From contig JAPZLL010000025.1 of NCBI GenBank assembly GCA_036250225.1, positions 486,747-550,746 on the forward strand: a stretch of 64,000 bases of DNA, given 5' to 3'. Numbering within the stretch: position 1 is the first letter of the stretch; every line of letters starts with the position of its first letter. A program made the position numbers and the translations under genes. The notes below the pieces were generated by a model. That model ran no database searches, was not told the origin of the DNA, and saw only the letters and a list, made by a program, of their open reading frames with translations. This document shows, piece after piece, positions 53,783 through 64,000 of this stretch. Origin of the DNA: Cercophora sp. LCS_1. Its lineage: Eukaryota > Ascomycota > Sordariomycetes > Sordariales > Lasiosphaeriaceae.

Positions 53783-56700
53783 ATGACCGCCATGGCCACC
53801 CCAGCACCCGAACCCACCCCGTCGCCACCCCGGCTCGACCAAACCACACTCCAGTCCCTCTTCACATCTGCCATCGCTTCCGCTCGGCCAACCGACGCGC
53901 CAGCTCCCTACACCAAAGTCAAAGTCCTCTTCATGAGCTGGGAGAAAGATGACCTGGACATCGACAGCGAGATCAAACCGCTCGAATCCATCTTTTCCGG
54001 GCTCTACCACTTCTCAACCGAGATGTACAAGATCCCTCTCCGGCGCTGTGCCCAAGAACTGGGCCGCAAGATCGTCTCCACCATCCGCGCCGACGGCCAA
54101 CAAAACAACCTCCTGATTTTCTACTACGGCGGCCACGCCCGCCCAGCGACGGACAACACGCCCCTGTGGTTCGCCAAGTACGTCCCCCCCCCCCCCTCCC
54201 ATCACTGCCCATCTGCTGACGGGGAGCAAGCCGCACCCCAACGTCACCCGTCTTCAAACTAGCAGCCATCGAGCCCCTCCTGCGCGACAACCCCTGCGAC
54301 ACCCTCCTCCTCTTTGACTGTCCCCACTCATCCACGACGTCCCAGACCGCAACCTCCCAAACGATCCAGACCCTCGCTGCTTCATCCCTCTCTTCGGGAA
54401 GTGACGGGCCAAGGCCATTCACACTCTCCCTGATCCAAGAACTCGCTCACGCCGCGTACACCAACCAGCCTCTGTCCATCGTGGACTTGCACAGTCGACT
54501 GATCGCTCGGCTGCAAAACCTCCAGCCAAAGGTCCATTTCGATGACGCGTACTCTGTGGTGCAGCTGGAAGGCGACAAAACCCCTGTTGTTGAGCCGTTT
54601 CAGCTGAAGATGCCGGTGCATGGGATTGTTGGTTCCGACAACAGGGGCATCGTGCTGCGTGTTTTGCCTGGGGATGAACAGGGGGAGAATGTGTTGGTTA
54701 TGCCGCCTCCGACGGGGAACGCGACCAAGGAGAGGGATGTGCCGGATGTGCTGGTGGCTGTGAGGCTGGAGGGGGTGTTTGACGAGGCCAAATGGAGGGA
54801 GTGGGTGGTGGAGTTGGGAGACGTAGGGAGGGGAGTGAGGGTTACGGGGGTGTATCCGAGTTTTGGAAGTTTGGCATTGTTGAGGGTGCCGGTGGCGGTT
54901 TGGGACTTGATGGAACGCAGGGAGGGTGTGAGTTTTGTGGGTTATGCGATGGGACGGGAGACGGCTGTGGAGGTTCCGGAGGTCACAGAGGAGGAGGTGG
55001 TCAAGGCTATGGGCGGGAATGGAGTGACATGGCCGTGGTTGTTTACGGGGCCGAAGACGGATTTTTATGCCGAGGAGAGAAAGGCGTACTGTTTGGACAG
55101 GGTCGGCGAGGAAGAGGAAGAGGAGGGTTTCAAGGAGAGAGTGGTGGAGGAGTTTACAAAGGGTGAGAACCACTTGACAAAGTACGTCGGGGAGGAGATT
55201 CGAGAATTTTGTCTCAGTGGGACGGGGGACAGTGGTGATGAATTTGTTGCTATCCTGGATGAGAGACCTGGAGATGGAGATATGAAGTTTTTGAGGTCTG
55301 GAGAACTTCTGGACGCTTTGAAGCCAGCAACTGTAAGTCCAGTCCCGACTTCAGCAACCAGAACTAACGAGTGGCAGCCAAACAAGCGAAAGCGCCGAGA
55401 CTCCAAGATGTCCCATATGTCTGAGGAGCCAGTCACCCCGATGAGACGCTTCATGTGAGTTGTTAATTTTGACGCGGAGACCGCATCGACAAACTCTGAG
55501 GGCTTCCGCTAACCTGTAGCAGCTACATAACCAGCCCCGGTCCGCTCGAAATACTCTCCCTCGCCGCAACCGCCTCAGCCTCCCAAGTCCCCCACCTCCG
55601 CACCTTCATCCACAAACACCTCACCCTCCAAACTGACATCTCCATCCGCGCCCTCGAAACCACACCCCCGTCCACCTTCCAACTAACCTTCCATCTCCCC
55701 ATTCTCACCCTCCGCACCGCCCCTCCCTCACCCGACAGCCGCGGTCTTCGCAACCACACAATCCTCTCAGCCACAACCCTCTACGAATCCCAAATCTCAT
55801 GCACAGTCTCGGGCATCGACAACCACCAATGGACAGCTCACGCTCTCTTCGACACGTACCATGACGCTGGACACAGCAAATACGATATCTCATCATACAA
55901 AGCTACGCCTCTTGATCCGTTGACGGGCGGTCCTAACAAGACTGATCCACCGGCTGTTGATCCCAGGGAATATTTCCTACAGGTGTTGGAGTCCGCCATG
56001 GCGAATGCTAAGGTGGAATGGCTGAATACGTGTCACGGGATTTTGAAGGAGATACGGGAATGCAGGGTCGATGCAGAGGGGAATGGACATCGCGAAATTG
56101 TGCAGGCTTCGGAGCAGGCGCAAGCTCTGCTGGGAAGGATGGTGAGTGAGTGGAGGGCGTTTCAGGGTGAGGATGTCGGGTTTTTCGAGGGTATCTCTGG
56201 GGATGTTGATGTGAGGTTGTTGTTGAGACGGGTTGGGGATGATGTGAGGGAGATGGAAAGGTTAAGGATGGTGTTAGAGCAGGAGACGGACATGCTCAAG
56301 ACGGGGGTAATGTGGTATGGAGTTGGGAGGGAGAGGAGGGCCAAGGTGGAGGGGTTGGTGCTTGGAGCTGTGGTGTTGGGGTTGTTGTCATTTTTGGTCA
56401 TGGTTGGCCTTGGTGTTTTGTCGGCGCTGGGAAGATTTTCGGCGTTGAGGTATGCGGTTGGGCTGACGATGATAGCAGCGGGGATTACGGGATTGATCGG
56501 AGCTGGAGTGAAGTGGGGTGAGATTGGTGGGCGAGTTGAGGAGGTCGTGCGGAACATGGAGGATTGCGAGGTGCCTGATGTCCGTGGAGTTTTCGGCTGG
56601 CTGAGTGGGGAAATTGGACGACGGATCGAAGTCATCAAGCAGCAGTTGTCGAACTTGGTGAGCAGCGTGGAAGCTTACAACCTGCTTGACAGGGCTCCTG

Positions 56701-56789
56701 GCGTCAAATGGGAAGGCGATGACTTGCTGGGAGGTGAGATAGTGATGGAGGATCACGAGGAGTGTGATGTGGCCTTGCCCATCTCCTGA
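53783..56789 (+). CDS. Caspase-like protein with a two-helix membrane C-terminus, 947 aa
   Basis: Exons are 53783-54177, 54231-55332, 55378-55454 and 55520-56789, with GT-AG introns of 53, 45 and 65 bp. Intron 2 is a multiple of three and could be retained. After a Pro-rich start, residues 50-240 follow the fungal caspase-like (C14) order: VLFMSWEKDDLDI, a YHFSTE block, LLIFYYGGHA with catalytic-type His118, then LLLFDCPHSS with Cys162, and LHSRLIARL. GHG of true metacaspases reads GHA, and the usual DCC reads DCP, so activity is uncertain. A nuclear-type KRKRR patch lies at the end of exon 2/3. The last 290 residues have helical, coiled-coil-like sequence and two membrane helices (about 804-828 and 835-855), then a helical tail. 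A membrane-anchored cell-death protease or pseudoprotease is a plausible reading. Confidence 0.75.
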
Positions 56790-57434
56790 TCTATCGTACC
56801 TAGGTAGGTAGTTCAGGGATGGCGGAATGCCCTGAGTAACGAGAGAGATGGAACCCGACCGATATCGGGTTACCGTGTTGGGATGCACACTCCCATCCCC
56901 AGGTTCATTTGTTACGCAGCGTCAATAAACTTTTTGTGCCGGGCATGCGATCAGATCGTAAAGGAAGCCAAGTGGATGAAATCAAATCAACGCATTGACT
57001 GGAGCTGACCAATTCAATGAAGCTGGATCGATAGTTGGGTTTAATGCAGTTCGGCCTCGATTGCCCCTTTTTGGAGCAACACTTCGATCGGCCAGACACC
57101 CACTCCCTGCATTGCTATAAGATAGGATTTCTGGAATAGCCAGAAAGCTACAGAAAACAGATCAGGCAATACAATTACAGTTGCAACCCTCAATTAAGCA
57201 ATGCAGTGCAGTGCCTCCAACATAATTATCAATGAGGAACGTCGTGATTAGAACATGTCCTGACTAAGAACCAATGGCAGTCATTAATTCCGCTACAGTT
57301 AAACACCCCGGCCTGAATCCCAAAGGCAACCACAGCCAGTTTTCTAAGCTCCTTGCAATCCACCTGCCACCTGAGCCTATACTATAGCTTTCGTAGTGGA
57401 GGGGTTCTGGTTGCCTAACCAAGTGGTGATAAGC
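56790..57434. other. Intergenic, convergent, with a dispersed repeat copy
   Basis: There is no gene between the caspase-like and HET-ankyrin genes; it contains the repeat listed at 57004-57073. Confidence 0.45.
57004..57073. repeat. Dispersed repeat, copy 1
   Basis: About 70 bp match the copy at 63122-63190, including shared words GCTGACCAATTC, ATCGATAGTTGG, TTTAATGCA and GATTGCCCCTTTTT. Read on the minus strand both give a related peptide beginning KKGQSR, so it may be a fragment of a decayed coding element. Confidence 0.7.
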
Positions 57435-59889
57435 CTACCAGTTAGCACCATTGTTGAGAAGTATCTGAACAACCTTATCGTGGCCTCCAGCCGAGGCGGC
57501 CTGAAGTGCATTTTTGCCGCTCCAATACTCCTGTGCGTTTACATCTGCACCCTTCTCGAGAAGCATCTGAACGACCTTATCGTGGCCTCTAGCCGAGGCG
57601 ACCTGAAGTGCATTGCCGCCCCAATACCCCTGTGCGTTTACATCTGCACCCTTCTCGAGAAGCATCTGAACGACCTTATCGTGGCCCCCAGCCGAGGCGG
57701 TCTCAAGCGGATTGGTGTTGAAGTACAAACCCCCCCACGCATTCACATTAGCGCCCTTCTCGAGAAGGATCTGAACGACCTTATCGTGGCCTCTAGCCGA
57801 GGCGATCTCAAGCGCCCTGTCGTAGTACCAAAGCTCCCGTAAATTCACATCGGCGCCGTTATCAAGCAACAGCTTCACAATGCCCTCGTGCCCCTTCTCT
57901 GCGGCCCGCGACAGTAGCGTCTGGCCAGTGCTGCTCATAACCTCAATAGAGGGACCTTTGTCAAGCAGCAGTTTTGCAGTACCCTCGTACCCCTTGTCAA
58001 CAGCCCACAGAAGCGGCGTCTGGTTGTCAAAGCTGTTGACCCCAATGGAGACACCTTCGTCTCCAACAACTAGACCACCCAGTGTTACCAGAACCTCCCT
58101 ATCCGCTTCCATCCAGCCACCATCACACGGATTGGTGTCTGTACCCCCTAACGCCGCGTTATATATCTCAACAGCCCCTTGGAGATGTCTCACTGCGTCT
58201 TCGTATCTTTCCGTTCCATTTAACAACACCCCAAAGTTCCATGATCTTATGGCTTTAGACAGGTGACCTTGCAACTCTGTCCAAGGTCGCTGGGGACCCC
58301 CTTGGCTGCTGCTTATGAAGGATTCATAGTCTTGATCTTGTGCGTCCTGTTGAGACGCGTCCCAGTCCCAGATCATGACGACATCTGTTGGAGACTTTGC
58401 TGTGATACTTTCTGACCAGCCCCTGTTGTCTTGCTCTGTTAAGGGAGCCGTAATCATGATGATTGCAGAATAGCCGTTGCATGGCCTGATAATCGTTGGC
58501 TTCGATGCTCCTTGCAGAAGCAAAAGAGCATCTCCCGCGTGGATGGGTTTTGCCGAAGCCCGCAGCTCGAATCGAGAGTTGTCCTCCTCCTTTGTATCAA
58601 AATGGCCAAGCGCATTCTTCCATGCAATGCGTATCCTCTGCACAATGCCTCGCGTACTATCAACTTCAACCGAGGAGACTTTGCCCAGGATGTGGCCTTT
58701 GCCTTGGATAACTGCCACACTCCACTCATCCCATGTATCCACAAACATCTGGTCGGAGAGGGAGAACCGGATAAGCTTCTGAAAAATGGCTGCCCATGGC
58801 GTCTTGTAGTCGGCGAGTAACCCTGCCGTCCTGGGGTCATCCGAGCTCATACCGAGCAATGCATAAACCATGTCGACACGTTTCGTAGCCTTGCGGGTGT
58901 GGTACATATCCACCAGCTCACCCAGAGGATGGACATCGAGAGAGAATGTACTGGGTTCGTTTGCTTGGAGCTGACTTGCTTTGGATGGGCTGGTTTTGTA
59001 CCGAGGCCGGAAAGTTGCGTCACGAACAAGGTATGTTATTGGAGGGATCAGACCCCGCAGGTCTGGGCGCGTGTCGTAGGGAACCGATGTGTCGATACCT
59101 AAGCAAAAGGTAAATCCATCAAGTTCCGAAGAACCACATTTGATCAGGACCTGTCGAGCTGCGGCAACTTCTTGAACGACCTAGATCGATCTGTCAGCAT
59201 CTTCGTGCCTGACTGTTCTTTGTCCTGCCACGTACCCAAACGCGCTGGAACCATGGCCGTTCGAGCAGAGCGAAGATGGCCTGCTGAGTCAGCTTATCGA
59301 TGATTTGATCCTTGCGCTGCTCCTTGGCGGCCTTCTGTATTGCTTGCAACGCTTCGTCGCTATCACTTGCCGCCTCTCCGAGCCAGACGATGACGCGAGT
59401 AGCGCAAGCATAAATCTTGGCCATGGACTGAACCTGCCATCCCTTCTCGTCATCGTCTTTCTGGTTGATGCAGACGGCATCTATCCACATGACGCGTTCG
59501 AGCAACCGATCTCGAAGATGCGAAAGCGCCGCGTGAAGGTTCGCCGTGACGAGCAAGCGGCCGTTGTTTCCGGCAGAGCCATCGCCTTTGTCGTCTGACT
59601 GGATAAAGGCGGGCAGTTTGTCGTCCTCAGAACCCCACACGTACGACAAGGCATCGTATAGATGCGTTCCTCGGTTTGGTTCCTGCAAGGGATACTCGAA
59701 GAGGTGGCATTGAATGGGCGCGTCCATATCTCTGTGCGGTAGCAGGCGAAGCAAGCGGGTATTACCCTGCTTCAACAGAGGGGAGTAGCAGAAAGTATCT
59801 CCAAGGCCACCGGAGGCTGCGTTCCCGGAGTGTCTTGGTGGGTCGAGGAGGCTGGCCCTCGCGGTCACGTCTAAGACCTTGTGCGTCAT
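57435..59889 (-). CDS. HET-domain/ankyrin-repeat protein, 799 aa
   Basis: Minus-strand exons are 59889-59236 and 59180-57435, with a 55-bp GT-AG intron between W and V of the FQRVWVVQE block. The HET core has LYDALSYVWG (77-86), VMWIDAVCINQ (133-143), RVIVWLGEA (165-173) and later RKATKRVDMVYALLGMSS, typical of the HET C-terminal flank. Residues 600-799 form six ankyrin repeats; the last four are nearly identical (GHDKVVQ.LLEKGA.VNA). The final repeat is cut short by a stop, so the array may have been longer. HET proteins with repeat sensors act in incompatibility, the repeats probably binding the partner. The start is the first ATG with protein-like sequence after it. It converges with the caspase-like gene, 645 bp apart. 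Confidence 0.88.
57440..57860 (-). repeat. Tandem ankyrin-coding DNA repeats of about 100 bp
   Basis: Four consecutive units share long identical words at DNA level (for example CGACCTTATCGTGGCC and CTTCTCGAGAAG on the plus strand), including silent positions. That points to recent duplication or gene-conversion homogenisation rather than protein-level selection alone. Confidence 0.85.
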
Positions 59890-61076
59890 CGTGCCGGAAG
59901 TCGGTTGCCTCAACGGAAGGTCGTCTTCGAGCGACTGTTGGGATAGGTACTGCGAATTTCGTGGGTTGTATCGTTGCAGCTCAAAGGTGGTTGTTGCCGC
60001 CTCCAAGGGGCTGAAGTGCTGCCTAGGTACCTTACCTTGCGCAGATCGCCAACCCCGCACATCAGGCAGTTTTCCTGGCGTTGGTGCCCAAACGGCTGGC
60101 GCTAACTGCGCATATTCGAAGCATCATTATTGGCGGTATTCCGCTGGCGTGCATGAACACGTCCTCCCTCGTTTGAGTCGGGCCGTCATTTTGGCACGTC
60201 CGCATACTGGGTGGTTGGTGCTACAAACGCACTGTCCTAGCACGCCAGAGCCGTATTACCAAATGTGAGTGAAAGAGGGCTATAGTTGACGAGATCTTGG
60301 CCGGTTTTTTCGCGCGGTTACTACCAGATTGGCCCAGCCCAGCATGGTTATCAGACTAAGACTGCGCTCGCGCCGACGACCATTTTTTCGGTGACAATAC
60401 ACCCGCCTTTGCGACAGGCTGCGTTCCGCCAAGCAGCGTTCCTGGAGGAGGTATCCACGATGCATAACCAGATAAAAGGGCAAGTCTCTTACAGCATCGC
60501 AGGGGTTGTGGCGGGAGGAATGTAGATAAAGAGGAAGTACTTGAGCTGGGACTAAACCGCTCAAACATCTCGGCACGCTCGGACTGAGAAACTGTGGCCG
60601 TTGCCCGCTTCGCGTGTCTGAATCTCGGCGATTCGAATGACCCCGACCACGCGAAACCAGCGCAAATGCAAAGTATTTATGAGAAGGAGAATCAGGCGTT
60701 CCGGTTGGCGGATATATTGGATATCTTTTCCTTCAAGGCTGCGCGGTGCGCTCTCAGTGACCACTGGCGACATGATTGCGGCGTTCGGATTCCGAAGGGT
60801 TTCCGGGCCGTCTTTCTACCGAGCTTGCCATTTGTAATCATAGGATCGCAGCCAGTCAGGCTTGTTTTAGCGTGGCATGACTGGTCCGGGCCGTGAGCGA
60901 ACAGGGACTGCGCCGCATGCCGGCATGTCGGGATTCCGAATCCCTGGATCGGTTCCTGGAGAAAACAGCTCGCAATGCTGCTAAATGGGCAGTACGCACA
61001 CGCATGCTGCGTCGTCATTTTGACTTTCACCGTTAAAATTCTTTCGATCGAGGTTGTCAAGACGGCAAAAGCTCTC
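59890..61076. other. Intergenic between divergent HET-ankyrin and transporter genes
   Basis: About 1.2 kb without a recognisable gene. Open frames in 60.3-60.9 kb lack motifs. Confidence 0.4.
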
Positions 61077-62931
61077 ATGATGAAGGACGAGAAGACACAA
61101 GACCTAGGAGCCGACAGTTCTGGCCCGACATCAGGCATCGATGAAAACATACCAGGGCCTGCGGAGCCCCCATCCTCAGCAGTAACACAGAGCTACATCA
61201 GCGGCCCGAGACTCTGGGCGGTAACGGCCGCAGTTACACTCGTTGTGTTTCTGATGCTCTTGGACATGTCAATTATTGCGACGGCCATCCCGAAAATAAC
61301 GACAGAGTTCCAATCCCTCGGCGACATTGGGTGGTACGGGTCCGCGTACAATCTTGCAGCGTGAGTGCTCTCTACAGTTTGTCGTCGTTTCTCAATGCAG
61401 AGCCACGCGTCTGACACACACACATGCCCTCAGCGCGGCCTTACAACCACTAACCGGGAAGATTTACACCCACTTCAAAGTGAAGTGGACATTCATCATC
61501 TTCTTGCTCATCTTTGCCGTGGGATCCTTGATCTGCGGCGTGGCGGTGAATAGCAACATGCTCATCGGCGGACGCGCCGTTGCCGGTCTTGGCGTGTCAG
61601 GGCTTCAGAACGGTGCCATGACAATCATCACCAACTCGGTTCCATTTCAGAAGCGCGCGCTTCTGCTGGGGATCCTTATAGGCTGCGGCCAGCTTGGAAT
61701 CGTATTTGGCCCCCTAGTTGGCGGCGCAATCACAGAGTACTCGACTTGGCGTTGGTGTAAGTGACTGAGTTTTACCTCACGCCGGTCCGCACTGACATGG
61801 TAACACTGCTGCAGGCTTTTACCTCAATCTTCCCGCCGCCGCTATTGTTACCGCCGTTCTGGTCTTGATTCACATCCCAGAACGGCCCGCCCCGGTTGAA
61901 CACAGACGACTCAGAAGCGTCCTCAAGGACCTAGACTTGTCCGGCTTCGTTATTTTCGCGCCAGCTGCTATCATGTTTCTCCTTGGACTCGAGTACGGCG
62001 GTCGGGAATACCCCTGGAAGTCGGCGACGGTGATCGGACTCCTCGTTGGAGCTGGTGGAGCCTTTGCTCTGTTTTTCGCGTGGGAGCAGCGACAGGGGGA
62101 AAACGCCATGATCCCCTTGCGCATGATGAGAAAGAGAGAGGTCTGGTCAAGCATGCTTGTCGGCACTTTCATCATGGGCACCATTTTTGTCTTCAGTTTC
62201 TACCTCCCCATTTACTTTCAGGCTGTCAGGGACGCCTCGCCGTTTACCAGCGGCGTCTACGTCCTGCCAAACATCTTGACATCAACATTCTTTGCCGTGT
62301 TGAGCGGAAGTTTAGTCACCAAGACAGGGTACTACATCCCTTGGGTCCTCTTTGGCGGCGCCCTCGCTACCATTGCCAGCGGCCTGTTTACAACCCTCAC
62401 CCCGTCCACCACAACCGCCCAATGGGCCGGCTACCAGGTTCTCCTCGGCGCTCGTGGTGCTGCCCTTCAAATGGCAAGTCCCCCTTTCTCTCCTCAGCGA
62501 ACCAAGGCGCACACTGACAGTATTCCTAGCCGTTCCTATCTATGCAATCCGTTCTCCCCCAATCCCAAATCCCCATCTCCAACGCCCTCCTCGTCTTCTC
62601 TCAGACATTTGGCGGCGCCATCTTCATCACGGCCAGCCAAACCATCTTCGCAAACAGCCTTAACGCGCAACTGAGTGAGTCTCTGCCTCCAGAGGCGGTG
62701 GTAGCTGTTGTCCAGGCTGGAGCCAGGGGCGTACGAGGCGTTGTGAGCGGAGACGAGCTGGAGCTCGCCTTGCAGGCATATAGCAATTCGGTTGCAAGGG
62801 TCTTTTATCTGTCGTTGGTGCTGGCGGGCGGAATATTTGTGGCGGCGTGGGGGATGGGGTGGCATGATTTGAGAACGAAAAAGGAGGGGGACAGAGGCGA
62901 CGTGGTGATGGATAAAGAGCAGCGGGTATGA
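61077..62931 (+). CDS. DHA2-type MFS transporter (toxin-efflux-like), 555 aa
   Basis: Exons are 61077-61360, 61434-61756, 61815-62473 and 62530-62931; phases agree. The start is the first of two adjacent ATGs that open an acidic cytosolic N-terminus. Features of the 14-helix DHA2 efflux branch are [36 protein letters not shown] (motif A region), [41 protein letters not shown] (split by intron 2), [10 protein letters not shown] and [16 protein letters not shown]. Homologues often sit in secondary-metabolite clusters and export toxins or drugs; no biosynthetic gene is visible within the window. Intron 3 (62474-62529) begins with GCAAGT after CAAATG, a textbook GC-AG donor, and the join restores LQMPF then [10 protein letters not shown]. 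Confidence 0.88.
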
Positions 62932-63845
62932 GAACTGAGTTTCTTAGGATAAAGAAGAGCTCCGTTTTTTGCACACCCCATTTTTTGTTTCTGGCATACC
63001 GTGCCATACATAACCCTGGGCGGGTTACCAAGGGTGTTTATTATTTTCAAGGCCTGGTTTTTACTGATAAACCCGAAGATTTCAATAATGCTGCCCGACA
63101 CCTCTCGCGCAGCTGGGCAGTGCTGACCAATTCCAGTAAGCTGAATCGATAGTTGGTTTTAATGCACATGCATCTTGATTGCCCCTTTTTGATCATCCCA
63201 TCAACCCCTCTTTTGTCTGTCAGGGACTCGAAGCCTTCACCTGAATGCAGCCCTGTATTTTTCTTGCAACCGAGAGGTAGCCTAGCGTATGCATTGTGAC
63301 CCTTTGGCTCCCATGAGGGCGCTATGATAGCGTACCAGGAAAACCTCACGCGGCAATCAACAAGAGTTCTTGCTGCAAGGGGCAGGAACAGCATGACAAC
63401 CACCAATAGTTCCCGCAAAACTGCGTCGGCGATGTGGCGCACACAAATGACTGATGTCCTAACCTCGTTAATCCACTGAGGTCGCCGACCAGCCACGGAG
63501 CGCTAAAGAATCGGGGTCTAGCTAAGGTAGTGGGCCGCCAAGAGACCGCTTCTAAACAATCCAAGCATCTCTGGGTTACACAGAGATGGAAATGGAAGCC
63601 TTCGAACGCCCGTTCGCCATGCGCCCGGGGTGTTAGCGCCATGCCATACTTGCCGTATTCGGAGGCGTCTTGGTCCACCCCAGCGACTCTCAGGGCACCT
63701 TGTCAGTCATGCCACGTCTGTACACTATCCCGGCAGACACATGGCCTCTCTATGCGCGTCCATCCATCACGGCGTCGTGGGGGGTTCCAAACTCGCTCGG
63801 GGATCCAACACGAAAAGCATTCCACGCGATCCCGTATAAACAGGG
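62932..63845. other. Intergenic with a dispersed repeat copy
   Basis: No gene was recognised. It holds the second repeat copy at 63122-63190. Confidence 0.4.
63122..63190. repeat. Dispersed repeat, copy 2
   Basis: This is the partner of 57004-57073. On the minus strand the similarity continues into a peptide with NYRF.LLELVS, longer than in copy 1. Confidence 0.7.
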
Positions 63846-64000
63846 CTGTGAAATTAATTAATTAATTTAGTATTTTCCTATACTAAAATTTTATTAATTA
63901 ATATAAGCTATAACTAAAATTAATTAATATTAATTAAAACTAATTAAATTCTACACCAAAAATACTAAAAAAATACTAAAGCTATAAAAACATAAATAAT
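63846..64000. other. Edge of an AT-rich block
   Basis: Composition switches abruptly from GC-rich to almost pure A/T with TAATTAATTAA-type runs up to the window end. It is probably the border of an AT-rich isochore or RIP-eroded repeat. Confidence 0.6.

Noticed and set aside
53783..54250. Premature end of the caspase-like frame at about 54262
   Set aside because: A GT-AG intron (54178-54230) with a CTGAC branch site restores an in-frame continuation into the Cys motif.
57435..57860. CRISPR-like direct repeats
   Set aside because: The repeats are in frame, about 100 bp long and encode ankyrin units; there are no short repeats with unique spacers.
58847..59236. HET and ankyrin parts as two separate genes
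   Set aside because: The minus-strand frame is open without stops from the intron acceptor (59180) into the ankyrin part, and the VQE block fits across the intron.
1..64000. tRNA, rRNA or other structured RNA genes
   Set aside because: None was recognised by eye; a covariance-model scan would be needed to exclude them.

Overview
This window looks like nuclear DNA of a filamentous ascomycete, probably a Sordariomycete. The genes carry short (44-73 bp) spliceosomal introns with CTAAC/CTGAC-like branch sites and show no operons. The families are typical of these fungi: HET, NACHT/STAND, LaeA-like methyltransferase, DHA2 transporters, GH62, feruloyl esterase, secretory lipase. Most of the window is GC-rich, with AT-rich stretches near 36.0-36.5 kb and at the right edge. 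Genus cannot be fixed from sequence alone. All exon structures below are manual reads of splice sites and frame continuity, with no transcript evidence.

Layout. 0-13 kb: two HET-domain genes on the minus strand (one cut by the window edge), a NACHT NTPase with a frameshifted tail, a small secreted DUF4360 protein, a truncated second STAND NTPase and an arylsulfotransferase-like gene. 13-30 kb: a LaeA-like methyltransferase, a divergent actin-like gene, a secreted feruloyl esterase-type hydrolase, a hypothetical protein with an internal duplication, a SAM methyltransferase, a head-to-head pair of an HNH nuclease-like gene and a 727-aa NPF-repeat protein, an alpha/beta hydrolase and a DHA2 transporter. 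30-43 kb: two HET pseudogenes flanking a third intact HET gene (paralogue of the one at 2.1-4.2 kb), a broken CFEM-like membrane-protein gene, a GH62 arabinofuranosidase and an AT-rich relic. 43-53 kb: a secreted metallo-beta-lactamase, a DJ-1/PfpI protein, a STAND-like N-domain joined directly to a propeller-like region, a secretory lipase and a DUF3237 protein. 53-63 kb: a 947-aa caspase-like protein with a two-helix membrane C-terminus, a HET-ankyrin gene with nearly identical ankyrin repeats, and a second DHA2 transporter.

How it hangs together. Ten loci belong to families tied to fungal non-self recognition and regulated cell death: six HET loci (four apparently intact, two dead), two NACHT/STAND genes, one N-domain/propeller gene and one caspase-like/TM gene. 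Paralogy, pseudogenes, truncations, internally homogenised repeats and AT-rich relics are what a birth-and-death allorecognition island would show. Between them sit secreted biomass-degrading or lipid-active enzymes and transporters. The best candidates for something undescribed are the caspase-like/TM gene (53.8-56.8 kb) and the NTPase-less N-domain/propeller gene (47.5-49.6 kb). Four introns appear to use GC-AG borders, which is many for so few genes.
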